64,000 bases of DNA from Bacteroidota bacterium (GTDB lineage Bacteria; Bacteroidota; Bacteroidia; Flavobacteriales; Flavobacteriaceae). Below, piece after piece: positions 43,007 through 53,056 of the stretch. The position numbers were made by a program, and so were the translations under genes. Numbering within the stretch: the stretch's first letter is position 1; the number at the start of each line of letters is the position of its first letter. The notes beneath the pieces were generated by a model. That model saw only the letters and a program-made list of their open reading frames with translations, had not been told where the DNA came from and did no database searches. Location of the stretch: NCBI GenBank assembly GCA_027620655.1, contig JAQCDS010000002.1:1-64000 (forward strand), read 5' to 3'.

Positions 43007-44313
43007 TGCTACTCATATATACACCAAAAATTACCAGTAGACTTAAATTTGTTTTTAAACAAATTTGTACGCGTATATTGGGAATTTCAATTGATTTTAC
43101 ATCTGTTATTGAAGTTTTTATTGCACATTCGGGCCCAAAAATGTCCTATGGTGCTCAGCCTTTAGGTTCGGAATTTTTTATAAAAAGTAATGGTTTGCTT
43201 TTTGAACAAGGCCTTTCGGATATCGAAATTAGTGTTCAAAAATGGGATAATACCAAGTGTTTTTTTTATGTTGGAGAAAAAAGTAATTTACCTTTCGATA
43301 TTTTTTCAGCAGCATTTTTTTTATTGAGTCGATATGAAGAGTACTTACCTCATGTTAAAGATGAATACGGCCGATTTACCAAAGAACACAGCATCGCTCA
43401 TCAACATAAATTTTTGCATCAACCCGTTGTAGATTTGTGGGCCTATAAATTAAAAGCTGCACTTAAAGATTATTTTCCTGACATAACTTTTCAAAATAGA
43501 TCATTTTGTATCCATCCAATTATAGATATACCGATGGCCTATTTTTTTAAAAACAAAGGTCTTTTACGAACTGTTGGTGGTTTTTTTTCTGATATAGCTC
43601 AGTTTAAATTTAGGAATTTTTATGATCGTTTTCTTGTTCTTTTTGGACTAAAAAAAGACCCATTCAATACTTTTAATTATATTATAAATCGCCAAAAAAA
43701 ATCGAATCAAAAATTCGATGTCTTCTTTTTGGTAGGAGATTATTCGACTTACGACAAGAGTATCAATTTGAACAAAAAGGAGTTTGTTGCTCATATTAAA
43801 TCTATAAGAGATTATTGTAATGTTGGTTTAAAAACTTCCTTTTTAGCACTGGATGATTTTGATAAATTAAAAGAAGAAAAAAATCGTTTGGACGCTGTTG
43901 TAAATTCTCATACAACAAAGGCTCGGGCCTCTTTTTCAAAGGTTAATCTCCCAACAACCTATCGCCATTATGTCGATTTAGAAATTCAATCTGATTTTTC
44001 TATGGGTTATCCAGACACGATTGGTTTCAGAGCAGGAACCTGTACGCCTTTTTTGTTTTATGATTTAGACTTTGAAGTACAAACCCCACTGATGATTCAT
44101 CCCTACCAATTGATGGATTTTTCACTTTTAAATTATACGTCTTTATTAGACAAAAAAGAAACCCTAATTCGAACCATTCAAGAAGTTAAAAATGTCAACG
44201 GAACATTTACCCCAATATTTCACAATTACACTTTTAGTGGCTGGAATCGTTGGACCGATTTTAAAACATTATTTAATATTATTTTAGACTCTCCACACGA
44301 TGTATCAGCATAA
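43006..44313 (+). CDS. Polysaccharide deacetylase-like (DUF7033-type) protein
   Basis: Architecture IIDIPMAYFFKNKGLLRTVGGFF..., TIGFRAGTCTPFLFYDLD; TAATG coupling to radC. Confidence 0.75.
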   Translation: MLLIYTPKITSRLKFVFKQICTRILGISIDFTSVIEVFIAHSGPKMSYGAQPLGSEFFIKSNGLLFEQGLSDIEISVQKWDNTKCFFYVGEKSNLPFDIFSAAFFLLSRYEEYLPHVKDEYGRFTKEHSIAHQHKFLHQPVVDLWAYKLKAALKDYFPDITFQNRSFCIHPIIDIPMAYFFKNKGLLRTVGGFFSDIAQFKFRNFYDRFLVLFGLKKDPFNTFNYIINRQKKSNQKFDVFFLVGDYSTYDKSINLNKKEFVAHIKSIRDYCNVGLKTSFLALDDFDKLKEEKNRLDAVVNSHTTKARASFSKVNLPTTYRHYVDLEIQSDFSMGYPDTIGFRAGTCTPFLFYDLDFEVQTPLMIHPYQLMDFSLLNYTSLLDKKETLIRTIQEVKNVNGTFTPIFHNYTFSGWNRWTDFKTLFNIILDSPHDVSA

Positions 44314-44986
44314 AAAACATTTATTTTTTGACTTGGATCACACGCTTTGGGATTTTGATAAAAACTCAGCATTGACTTTTGAGAAAATCTTTAAAATCAA
44401 TAACATCCAAGTTAACTTAGAGGGGTTTTTAAAGGTGTATATGCCCATAAATTTGGCCTATTGGAAATTGTATCGTGAAGAAAAAATAGATAAAAACAGT
44501 TTGCGTTTTGCACGACTGAAAGATGCTTTTGATGCACTTGAAATTCAAACGAGTACGCGCCTGATTTATAAACTTTCAGACGAATACATTACTTATCTTT
44601 CAACTTTTAATCATCTTTTTGAGGGAACAATTCAGATTTTAGATTATTTAAAACCCAACTACACTCTGCACATAATTACCAATGGATTTAAAGAAGTACA
44701 GCATGGGAAACTGAACAAATCGGGGATTGCACATTATTTTGAAACGGTAACCAATTCTGAGATGGTTGGGGTAAAAAAACCAAATCCTAAAATATTTAAG
44801 CACGCTCTTTCTGTGGCCAAAGCCTCGCCTGACGAAAGCCTTATGATTGGCGACAATCTTGAAGCTGATATTTTAGGGGCTGTAAATTTTGGAATTGATG
44901 CGCTGTGTTTTAATTATCACAAAGATTCTATTCCTCAACATATTGATAGCATTGACGAACTTTTAGATCTTAAACGTTATCTGTAG
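44300..44986 (+). CDS. YjjG-type noncanonical pyrimidine nucleotidase (HAD)
   Basis: FFDLDHTLWDFDKNS, IITNGFKEVQHGKL, KKPNPKIF, MIGDNLEADILGA. Confidence 0.9.
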   Translation: MYQHKKHLFFDLDHTLWDFDKNSALTFEKIFKINNIQVNLEGFLKVYMPINLAYWKLYREEKIDKNSLRFARLKDAFDALEIQTSTRLIYKLSDEYITYLSTFNHLFEGTIQILDYLKPNYTLHIITNGFKEVQHGKLNKSGIAHYFETVTNSEMVGVKKPNPKIFKHALSVAKASPDESLMIGDNLEADILGAVNFGIDALCFNYHKDSIPQHIDSIDELLDLKRYL

Positions 44987-45027
44987 TTTTAAAAAAATAA
45001 CTATATTGATGTAAAATTTAGAATACC

Positions 45028-45813
45028 ATGAAATATTTATCAACCTTATTTGTTTTCTTTTTGATACTGTCTCAAAATATAGTTTTTAGTCAAAATGACA
45101 TTAACAATTATAAATATGTTTCTGTGCCAGACCGTTTCGATTTTTTAAAATCTGCAGATCAATATCAGGTTAATTCACTCACAAAATTTCTCTTAAAGAA
45201 AAATGGATTTTTGGTTGTAGACACCTCTTATAAATATCCAGCAGATCTTGTAAATAATCGTTGTTTGTTGTTGAATGTCAATGTAGAAAAGATAAAAGGA
45301 TTTTTAAATACCAAACTTGAAGTTCAATTTAGAAACTGCAAAAATGAGCTTGTTTTTAAATCAGCTATTGGAACTTCCAAATTGAAAGATTTCGAGAAAG
45401 GATATCATGCAGCACTTAGAGCAGCATTTGAATCTGTTGCTGAGCTGAACTATAGTTATAAATCACCTATTTCAGCTAAAGCCATTGAGAAAACACCTGT
45501 ACCAACCCCTGATGAGGTCATAATACCGCCTGCGCCACCAAAAGTTTCTACAACATCTTCTGTTCCATCAGCACCACCAACTCCAACTGCTGTTACAAAA
45601 GATATTTCTAAGGTTAAAATAACTCCAACAGATTATGGTTTTAAAGTTATTAATGAGTCGACTGCTACGATTTTACACACACTTCACGCTACTATTTACG
45701 ATGGCGTTTTTCTTATAGATAATCTACCAGGGATTGCTTACAAGCGTGGTAATCGATGGGTTAGGGAGTTTGTTGTCAATCAAAAAATTGTGATTGAACC
45801 CCTGCTAAAATAA
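45028..45813 (+). CDS. Hypothetical exported protein
   Basis: Signal peptide, Pro/Thr-rich linker at about residues 160-190. Confidence 0.7.
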   Translation: MKYLSTLFVFFLILSQNIVFSQNDINNYKYVSVPDRFDFLKSADQYQVNSLTKFLLKKNGFLVVDTSYKYPADLVNNRCLLLNVNVEKIKGFLNTKLEVQFRNCKNELVFKSAIGTSKLKDFEKGYHAALRAAFESVAELNYSYKSPISAKAIEKTPVPTPDEVIIPPAPPKVSTTSSVPSAPPTPTAVTKDISKVKITPTDYGFKVINESTATILHTLHATIYDGVFLIDNLPGIAYKRGNRWVREFVVNQKIVIEPLLK

Positions 45814-45817
45814 TTAA

Positions 45818-47095
45818 CTAGTAACCGTATTTATCTTTCCAACGTTGCTTCAAAAATTCTTTTTGTGCATGTTCACGAGAATTATTTCCTGGTCTGTAGA
45901 ATTTTGAATTTTCTAGACCTTCAGGCATAAATTCTTGAGCAACAAAATTATGTTCGTAGTTGTGAGCATATTTATAATCTTCACCATACCCAAGAGTTTT
46001 CATTAGCTGAGTGGGGGCATTTCGTAAGTCTAAAGGGACACTAAGATTTCCTGTGCTTTTTACAGCTTCTAAAGCGTGATTAATGGCCATATAGGCGGCA
46101 TTACTTTTTGGAGAACATGCCAAATAAGTTACACATTGACTTAGTATGATACGTGCCTCTGGCATCCCAATAGTGGCCACTGCTTGCATTGTCGAATTGG
46201 CCATTACAAGTGCTGTAGGGTTTGCATTTCCAATATCTTCACTAGCCAAAATTAAGAGGCGTCTAGCAATAAATTTTACATCCTCACCGCCTTCAAGCAT
46301 ACGAGCAAGCCAATACACAGCTGCATTGGGATCACTACCTCGAATAGATTTTATAAAGGCTGAAACAATATCATAATGTTGTTCTCCAGTTTTGTCGTAA
46401 AGTACCAAATTATTTTGCACTTTTTCGGTTACTAATGTATTGGTGATTTCAATTTTTTTGGAGGTTATAGCGTTAATAATAAGCTCAAAAATATTGAGTA
46501 ATTTTCGCGCATCTCCCCCCGATAGTCGAATCAATGCTTCAGTTTCTTTTAGTATTATATTTTTTGTTGATAAAACTTCATCGGTGGTAATGGCGCGCTG
46601 CAATAAGGTTTCTAAATCTTCTTTTTCAAAAGATTTTAAAGTATAAACTTGACAGCGAGAGAGTAGGGCAGAGATGACTTCAAAACTAGGGTTTTCTGTG
46701 GTTGCACCAATAAGTGTCACCCATCCTTTTTCTACAGCTTGAAGCAGTGAATCTTGTTGCGATTTACTAAAACGATGAATTTCATCAATAAATAAAATAG
46801 GATTTTTGGTAGTAAAAAGCCCTCCACTTTGTTTAGCTTTTTCAATAACTTCTCGAACATCTTTTACACCAGAATTTATAGCACTTAGTGTGTAAAAAGG
46901 CCGATTGGATTCTTTGGCTATAATGGTTGCTAAAGTAGTTTTTCCTATTCCAGGCGGTCCCCACAAAATCATGGAGGGGATAAGTCCTTGTTTCAAGCTT
47001 TGTGTGAGTGCGCCTTGAGGTCCCACCAAATGTTGCTGACTAATATAGTCCGATAATGAATTTGGTCGCAAACGTTCGGCAAGTGGTGTGTTCAT
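45818..47095 (-). CDS. rarA: Replication-associated recombination protein A (AAA+)
   Basis: PLAERLRPNSLSDYISQQHLVG, LWGPPGIGKTTLATIIA, LFIDEIHRFSKSQQDSLL, C-terminal MgsA region. Confidence 0.95.
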   Translation of the reverse strand: MNTPLAERLRPNSLSDYISQQHLVGPQGALTQSLKQGLIPSMILWGPPGIGKTTLATIIAKESNRPFYTLSAINSGVKDVREVIEKAKQSGGLFTTKNPILFIDEIHRFSKSQQDSLLQAVEKGWVTLIGATTENPSFEVISALLSRCQVYTLKSFEKEDLETLLQRAITTDEVLSTKNIILKETEALIRLSGGDARKLLNIFELIINAITSKKIEITNTLVTEKVQNNLVLYDKTGEQHYDIVSAFIKSIRGSDPNAAVYWLARMLEGGEDVKFIARRLLILASEDIGNANPTALVMANSTMQAVATIGMPEARIILSQCVTYLACSPKSNAAYMAINHALEAVKSTGNLSVPLDLRNAPTQLMKTLGYGEDYKYAHNYEHNFVAQEFMPEGLENSKFYRPGNNSREHAQKEFLKQRWKDKYGY

Positions 47096-47143
47096 ACTAC
47101 AAATTAAATCATTTTTTTAAGTTATTTCAACTTTTGTATTTTT

Positions 47144-47869
47144 ATGTCAATGAATTCTGTATCATCATTTCGATTTACCACTGGTGTTTTGGGTTATCCA
47201 ATTCTATTTGTTCTTCTAATTTGGATTGTTTTTTGGGCAGAATTGCGTTTTGGTTTTCAATTCAAATATTTAGGGATTTATCCTCGTAAAATTGAAGGAT
47301 TGATAGGTGTAGTTTTTAGTCCTTTTATTCATGGTTCATTGACACATTTGTATCACAACAGTATTCCACTATTTGTTCTATCCATGGCTTTATTTTATTT
47401 TTATAGACCACTGGCGTGGAAGTTGATTTTTGGTGGAATTCTTCTCTCAGGATTCTTGACTTGGTGTATTGGCAGCTCTGCCTATCATATTGGAGCGAGT
47501 GGGTTAATTTATGTTTTAATGAGTTTTTTGTTATTTAAAGGGCTTTTTTCCAAACATTTTCGGCTCATTGCACTATCGCTTGTTGTGGTTTTTCTTTATG
47601 GCGGGATGCTTTGGTATATTTTTCCAGTAAAAGAAAAAATGTCTTGGGAAGGACATTTATCAGGGTTTATTGTAGGATTGATGTTTGCTTTTTTATTTAA
47701 AACAGCTGTAGGTCAACCAGAACAATTTGAATGGGAACAATCAGATTTTGATCCTTCTGACGACCCATTTTTACAACAATTTGATGCTGATGGGAATTTT
47801 ATTGAAAATCCAAAACCTGAACATGATTCAGAATTGCATATAAACTATACTTATAAAGAAGAGGAATGA
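47144..47869 (+). CDS. Rhomboid family intramembrane serine protease
   Basis: HGSLTHLYHNSIPL, HIGASGLIYVL (GxSG) and WEGHLSGFIVG (catalytic His). Confidence 0.93.
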   Translation: MSMNSVSSFRFTTGVLGYPILFVLLIWIVFWAELRFGFQFKYLGIYPRKIEGLIGVVFSPFIHGSLTHLYHNSIPLFVLSMALFYFYRPLAWKLIFGGILLSGFLTWCIGSSAYHIGASGLIYVLMSFLLFKGLFSKHFRLIALSLVVVFLYGGMLWYIFPVKEKMSWEGHLSGFIVGLMFAFLFKTAVGQPEQFEWEQSDFDPSDDPFLQQFDADGNFIENPKPEHDSELHINYTYKEEE

Positions 47870-48612
47870 CGTTGTCGTACAACTTCATACAAAAAAGCAC
47901 CACATGCCACAGAAACATTTAATGAAGCAATACTACCAAACATTGGAAGTTTTGCTTTGGCATCAACAAGTTTTAGAACAGAAGGGGAGACCCCTTTACC
48001 TTCTGAGCCCATTACAATTGCAGTTGCCAATTGAAAATCAATATCATAAAGCGTATGATCTGTTTTTTCTGTTGCAGCAACAACTTGTATTTCTGATGCT
48101 TGAAAATAAAAAATAGCATCCTTTATATGATCGACTTTACATATTGGGATATTAAAAACTGCTCCAGCACTTGTTTTTATGGTATCTCCATTAATGGGAG
48201 CAGCCCCACTTTTTTGAATAATGATGCCATCAACTCCTGTACATTCTGCAGTCCGAATAATGGCACCAAAGTTTCGAACATCACTCAACTGGTCGAGAAT
48301 TAAAAATAATGGCTTTTCTTTTGTTTCTTTTACTGCAGAGACTAACGCGTCTAGTTCGTAGAAAGAAATTGGTGCAATTTGTGCTACAGCACCTTGATGA
48401 TTGTTTGTTGTAATTCTATTCAGCTTTTCAAGAGGAACGTAGCTACAATTAATACCATTTTTTCGAATGGCATGTTCCAGTTGTCCAAATAATTCGCCTC
48501 GAAGTCCTTTTTGTAAAAACACTTTATCAATGGACTTTTTAGCCTCAATGGCTTCTAAAATGGCACGTAATCCGTACAAAGTTGTTTCTTTTTGCATGTT
48601 GTAAAAATACAA
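47851..48612 (-). CDS. rlmB: 23S rRNA (guanosine-2'-O-)-methyltransferase, TrmH/RlmB family
   Basis: YGLRAILEAIEA, DVRNFGAIIRTAECTGVDG, VMGSEGKGVS, SLNVSVACGAFLYE. Confidence 0.92.
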   Translation of the reverse strand: MYFYNMQKETTLYGLRAILEAIEAKKSIDKVFLQKGLRGELFGQLEHAIRKNGINCSYVPLEKLNRITTNNHQGAVAQIAPISFYELDALVSAVKETKEKPLFLILDQLSDVRNFGAIIRTAECTGVDGIIIQKSGAAPINGDTIKTSAGAVFNIPICKVDHIKDAIFYFQASEIQVVAATEKTDHTLYDIDFQLATAIVMGSEGKGVSPSVLKLVDAKAKLPMFGSIASLNVSVACGAFLYEVVRQRHSSSL

Positions 48613-48633
48613 TTTAATTACATGTCTACTAAA

Positions 48634-48666
48634 TAAAAAGAGCGGGCAACTGCCCGCTCTTTTTAT
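48634..48666 (-). terminator. Rho-independent terminator of the S8 peptidase gene
   Basis: AAAAAGAGCGGGCAACTGCCCGCTCTTTTT hairpin between the peptidase stop and the rlmB start. Confidence 0.9.
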
Positions 48667-48682
48667 GAATACATAATATAAT

Positions 48683-50650
48683 TTATTTAAGAATAACTTT
48701 TTGATTCACTGTTGATGTACCTTGTTTTAGGTTAAGAATATAAATTCCTCTTGCAAAGTCAGAGGTTTCAATTTGTCCTTTAACAATTGCATTTTCAGAA
48801 CTAATAGTGTTCTCATATACGATTCGTCCACGAAGATCAAATAAAGTAACAGAAGCCTTTTTATCTGTGGTTGAAGGATATTGGAAGTTAATCACATTAT
48901 TTGCAGGATTTGGCCAAATCATTAGATTCGATAAATTATTATCTTCTGTGGATAAAGACATATTAGCTCCCGTTACTATAAGTGAATAATCTTGTGTTCC
49001 AAAACCACCAGGTCCAGCAATACCTTTGTTAGAAACGGTTATAGTGTATTGTCCAGATGGAGCATCAATTTCCACACGCTCAATGTTATCAACAATATTA
49101 TCACCTTTGACAGCGTTTGGTAGATTTGTTAAGTCTAATTTCCAAGGAAAATATACATTCCCTGAACTATCAGTAATTCGTAAATCTAAATCATTAATCA
49201 ATACAGGTGTTTGGGTACATTCTTCTTCAGAATCTCTAGCACTAGCAACAGGGTCGGTCCAACAAATGGTTGCCATTAATTTTTCCTCGTTTGAAACATT
49301 AACATTAAAGGAATACGTTTGTGCGTTGGTTAATGTGTTTTCTTCTATAATTGCTTCGCCAGATTGAGCATCAGTTATGGTTTGTGCTGCAAATTCTGTA
49401 TTTAACAACCCCCAACCCCAAAAAGGATCTGGGCCAGGGTAAGATATCGAAGTAACATTTGGATTTTCTGCATCATCGGTTGCAGTATGACATGCCAGTC
49501 CCTTTAATGTAGATGATTTCATGTAATTTGGATTTAAGTCACGATAATATTCTTGTAAAAGTAACAAGCTTCCTGCAACATTTGGTGCAGCCATTGATGT
49601 CCCTGATACTTGTCTATATGGTGGGCTACTAAATGGATCACAAGAATTCACATTAGTACCTCTTCCGGTTATATCTGGTTTAATTCTTCCGTCATCAGTT
49701 GGTCCCTGGCTACTAGAGCTGTTTATACTAGCACCACTAACTGTATATCCAAATGGAGAAAAGTTAACACTTATATTTGCATTTGCAACAACTAAATTAT
49801 TTTTTGCATTAGTATTAGATGTCAGTTTGTCCAGTCCTGGAGCAAGACCATTGTCATAATTTACGTTACCTGAGTTACCCCCTGAAGTCACCATTAAGTA
49901 ATAAGGTGCATTTACGTGATTTTGATCCCAAATTCTTGCATTTTGCACATAACACCCCATATACCAGTCTGGAACTTGTTGTACACCATCATTTGTGATA
50001 TAAACACCATAAGAATGATTAGAAACTAACATCCCAGAATCTATGTGTTCGTTTAAAGCTTCTGAACTATCATTTGTTTGGTTGTAAGCTACAATTGTTG
50101 ATTTTGGAGCCATTCCTTTTGCTGTTGAATCATCACCTTTTGCGCCAATTGTTCCATTCACATGCGTAGCATGAAAATCATAAGTTGGATTTGGATTTGT
50201 AGTATCTGGGGTAGAAATTCTTGAATTACCGTTGTCATCTATAAATTCCACATGAGTCTTTTGTGGGTAATCTATTTCCCAAACACCAATAGTCATCCCC
50301 TCTCCCTCGAGGTCCAGTCCTAATGCCCCATTGGGGTAAAGTTCATTTGTATTTGTTGCAAATGCACATTTTGCATTGTCTGGACCAATATATACAGGTT
50401 TATTTTCTATGATATCAAAAAGGATATAGTGTGTACCATCTATATAAAGATCTCTTTTGACGTCTGGATTTGCGGCGATAAATAGTTCTAATATTTGCTG
50501 TTTTTCAGCGACCTCTTCATTAAGTTTGTCAATAGAATTATAGATTTTTTCAAGATCATAACTTTGTACAATTTTGTTGCGATCTTCAACTGTTTGAGCG
50601 GAAATGGTACAAGCTATACTAAGACAAATAACAAGTAGTTGTTTTTTCAT
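48683..50650 (-). CDS. S8 family serine peptidase with T9SS type A sorting domain
   Basis: Start MKKQLLVICLSIACTISAQ (signal peptide); FHATHVNGTIGAKG (His), VSGTSMAAPNVAGSLLL (Ser), C-terminal IWPNPANNVINFQYPS...ARGIYILNLKQGTSTVNQKVILK. Confidence 0.95.
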   Translation of the reverse strand: MKKQLLVICLSIACTISAQTVEDRNKIVQSYDLEKIYNSIDKLNEEVAEKQQILELFIAANPDVKRDLYIDGTHYILFDIIENKPVYIGPDNAKCAFATNTNELYPNGALGLDLEGEGMTIGVWEIDYPQKTHVEFIDDNGNSRISTPDTTNPNPTYDFHATHVNGTIGAKGDDSTAKGMAPKSTIVAYNQTNDSSEALNEHIDSGMLVSNHSYGVYITNDGVQQVPDWYMGCYVQNARIWDQNHVNAPYYLMVTSGGNSGNVNYDNGLAPGLDKLTSNTNAKNNLVVANANISVNFSPFGYTVSGASINSSSSQGPTDDGRIKPDITGRGTNVNSCDPFSSPPYRQVSGTSMAAPNVAGSLLLLQEYYRDLNPNYMKSSTLKGLACHTATDDAENPNVTSISYPGPDPFWGWGLLNTEFAAQTITDAQSGEAIIEENTLTNAQTYSFNVNVSNEEKLMATICWTDPVASARDSEEECTQTPVLINDLDLRITDSSGNVYFPWKLDLTNLPNAVKGDNIVDNIERVEIDAPSGQYTITVSNKGIAGPGGFGTQDYSLIVTGANMSLSTEDNNLSNLMIWPNPANNVINFQYPSTTDKKASVTLFDLRGRIVYENTISSENAIVKGQIETSDFARGIYILNLKQGTSTVNQKVILK

Positions 50651-50680
50651 TTTGTTGAATATTTTAAACAAAATTAAACA

Positions 50681-50712
50681 AAAAAACCGGTACAAATAGT
50701 ACCGGTTTTTTA
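50681..50712 (-). terminator. Rho-independent terminator downstream of the SusCD/lipoprotein genes
   Basis: AAAAAACCGGTACAAATAGTACCGGTTTTTT. Confidence 0.9.
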
Positions 50713-50733
50713 AATATAATGTTAAAAAAGATA

Positions 50734-51531
50734 TTATAAAGAGAATGCAGCTTGTATGAAGTCATCATAGTCTCCAGCATCAGCCGTGAATAAAACACTT
50801 CCTCCACTTATGATAGTAATGTCTGTTCCACCATCTCCCCAATCATCAAAAGCTTGAAAAATATAATCACCACTAGGTAAACATCTTTCTTCAGTAACAT
50901 CCCCAGAGAAATTTGCGTAGGGATTGTTGTATGCTGAATATGTTCCTATTGAGGTAATTAGAGATGTTCCAGCATCATTAAGTATTTGCCAGTAAAATTC
51001 TTCTGGCCAAGAATCTAAAGTAAACTCCAAAGTTACACCCACATCAGGACAATATGTTCTTGCCGTTATGATGTGAAAGTTTTGAGTTACAGTAGGATCT
51101 GTAGAACTTCCTGTAAAGGATGTTGGAATATCAGCATTTGCTACAGGCGTCATTCCTAGAACGATAGTTTTTCCACCAAAGCCTAAACCACCATCGTGAG
51201 TTACAACTACTTCTGCAACCCCTTTCATAGTGCCCGCAGGAATTGTTACTGTTGAAGGTGCACTGTATTGTGCTGCAGTAGCTGTACTGGAATCATCTAC
51301 AAATATATCAAATACTCTGTCACTGTTTGATGCTTCAGAAGCATAAACCTCAGCTTCAACAACTACAGTTTCTCCTAAATTCAAGTCTACAACTTGGTCC
51401 TGAGCAAATGATACAAAACTACTTGATAAGTAATTTTCATCGTTAATTTCCTCTTCACAACTTACTAAGAATAAACTTAAAGTAAGAAGGAAAAATACTG
51501 AAATGTATTTATAATTTTTATTTATTTTCAT
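50734..51531 (-). CDS. SusE-position lipoprotein with C-terminal 'DSWP..F/WGDGG' type domain
   Basis: Lipobox LFLVSCEEE; VTLEFTLDSWPEEFYWQILNDAGTSLITSIGTYSAY...CLPSGDYIFQAFDDWGDGG. Confidence 0.75.
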   Translation of the reverse strand: MKINKNYKYISVFFLLTLSLFLVSCEEEINDENYLSSSFVSFAQDQVVDLNLGETVVVEAEVYASEASNSDRVFDIFVDDSSTATAAQYSAPSTVTIPAGTMKGVAEVVVTHDGGLGFGGKTIVLGMTPVANADIPTSFTGSSTDPTVTQNFHIITARTYCPDVGVTLEFTLDSWPEEFYWQILNDAGTSLITSIGTYSAYNNPYANFSGDVTEERCLPSGDYIFQAFDDWGDGGTDITIISGGSVLFTADAGDYDDFIQAAFSL

Positions 51532-51555
51532 AATCCTAAATTTTTATGATTAACA

Positions 51556-53046
51556 TTAGTTTTGATCCGTAATACTAGGGTTGTTGTTAATCTCGCTCTG
51601 TGGAATCTGGAATGACATTTCATCAGAATCATAAGCAAATGATTCTCCAGCACGGAATACGTGATTTGTACCTCTAGTTACAGTAGCTTCATTTCGCTTC
51701 ATAGCATAATAAGTCTTTCCTTCACCCCAAAGCTCAATTCTGGTTTGTAGGTAAATAAAGTCTTGTAATGCACTTCCAGAAAGAGGGTTTACAACTGCAG
51801 CAGCATCTGGAATTCTACTATTTAATAAATTAATCATAGTCGCTTTTGCATCTGCATCGTTTCCAAGACGAGCTGCACATTCAGCACTTAACAAGTGGAA
51901 CTCATCAGAACGCATAAATATTAAATCGGTAGTAATAATGTACTGGTTAAATATCTGCCTTGCAGGATCAAAGAACTTATTATTTGGTTGTAAAGATTCT
52001 CCAACTGTTCCAGTTACAGCATTAAATTGACCTTTTCTCACATCATCGCTTGCAATTTGAGCGTATAATGCACCATCCATAGATTTTCTATCCCCAGCAG
52101 CTTGATAACTGTAGGTATATACATCCATTTGTCCCCACCAATCAATTAATTGATGTCCAAGATCTTCAGTTAAATCGAAGCCCCAAATCCAAGATGGAGT
52201 GTTAACATTGTTAAATCCAGACCCTGCACCAGGGAAACAAAGTTGACCATTAGTTGTGACAGGGTATCCTGCAGCAATTACAGCATCAGCCATTGTTTTT
52301 GCATCAGCCCAGTTCCCCATACCAGCATAAACATACGCTAATAAACCTTGTGCTACTGTTTTATCAATTTTACTTTTATCAGAGCGGACATATCCATCTA
52401 ATAAAGAGATTGCATCTGTTAAGTCGCTGACAATCAAACCATAAATTTGAGATGCAGGAACTTTAGCGGTATTAATTGTTTCTCCATCATAATATGGAAG
52501 AATTGGTTGTGATGGGTCGTACTTTCTCTGAAATAACTGAGCTAAGTACCAATAAGCATAAGCTCTAGAAGCTTTTGCTTGACCTAATACTTTTCGACCA
52601 CCATCAGTAGTTGGTTGTGCATTGTTTCCACCAGAAGTTTGGATAACATTATTGGCAAGACTTACAATTCTGTAATAATATTCCCAAATAATTTTATTTT
52701 CTTCTCGTGTAAAGTCAACAGTACAAACCAAGTTTGCAGAGGCATTATACCATCCGTATGCACTTGCAGATAATGCCATATCTCCTGAGACAATGTCAGA
52801 CCAAATGTCAACACCTTTTTGACCAAAGTCATAATGTCTACTTCCAGTAACACCGAAATCTTGAATCATGAAACTTGCGATTCCCTCCAAAGTTCCCTCT
52901 ACAAGAGCTGGGTTTACATCAGAGTAATTAGAAAGATCTTCAGCAGTAAGATTATTTGTGTTTCTTTCAGGATCTAAAAATTCTTTAGAACACCCCACTA
53001 GTACAAGCGAGGATACTAAAATCGAATAAATTAAATTTCTTTTCAT
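51556..53046 (-). CDS. RagB/SusD family nutrient-uptake outer membrane protein
   Basis: Start MKRNLIYSILVSSLVLVGCSKEFLDPERN (lipobox), AKASRAYAYWYLAQLF, SEFHLLSAE-like (SDEFHLLSAECAARLGND), C-terminal IPQSEINNNPSITDQN. Confidence 0.93.
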   Translation of the reverse strand: MKRNLIYSILVSSLVLVGCSKEFLDPERNTNNLTAEDLSNYSDVNPALVEGTLEGIASFMIQDFGVTGSRHYDFGQKGVDIWSDIVSGDMALSASAYGWYNASANLVCTVDFTREENKIIWEYYYRIVSLANNVIQTSGGNNAQPTTDGGRKVLGQAKASRAYAYWYLAQLFQRKYDPSQPILPYYDGETINTAKVPASQIYGLIVSDLTDAISLLDGYVRSDKSKIDKTVAQGLLAYVYAGMGNWADAKTMADAVIAAGYPVTTNGQLCFPGAGSGFNNVNTPSWIWGFDLTEDLGHQLIDWWGQMDVYTYSYQAAGDRKSMDGALYAQIASDDVRKGQFNAVTGTVGESLQPNNKFFDPARQIFNQYIITTDLIFMRSDEFHLLSAECAARLGNDADAKATMINLLNSRIPDAAAVVNPLSGSALQDFIYLQTRIELWGEGKTYYAMKRNEATVTRGTNHVFRAGESFAYDSDEMSFQIPQSEINNNPSITDQN

Positions 53047-53056
53047 GTTTTTTTTT

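Noticed and set aside
49026-49367. 113-aa plus-strand ORF antisense to the S8 peptidase
   Set aside because: Shadow ORF within a conserved CDS with no independent support
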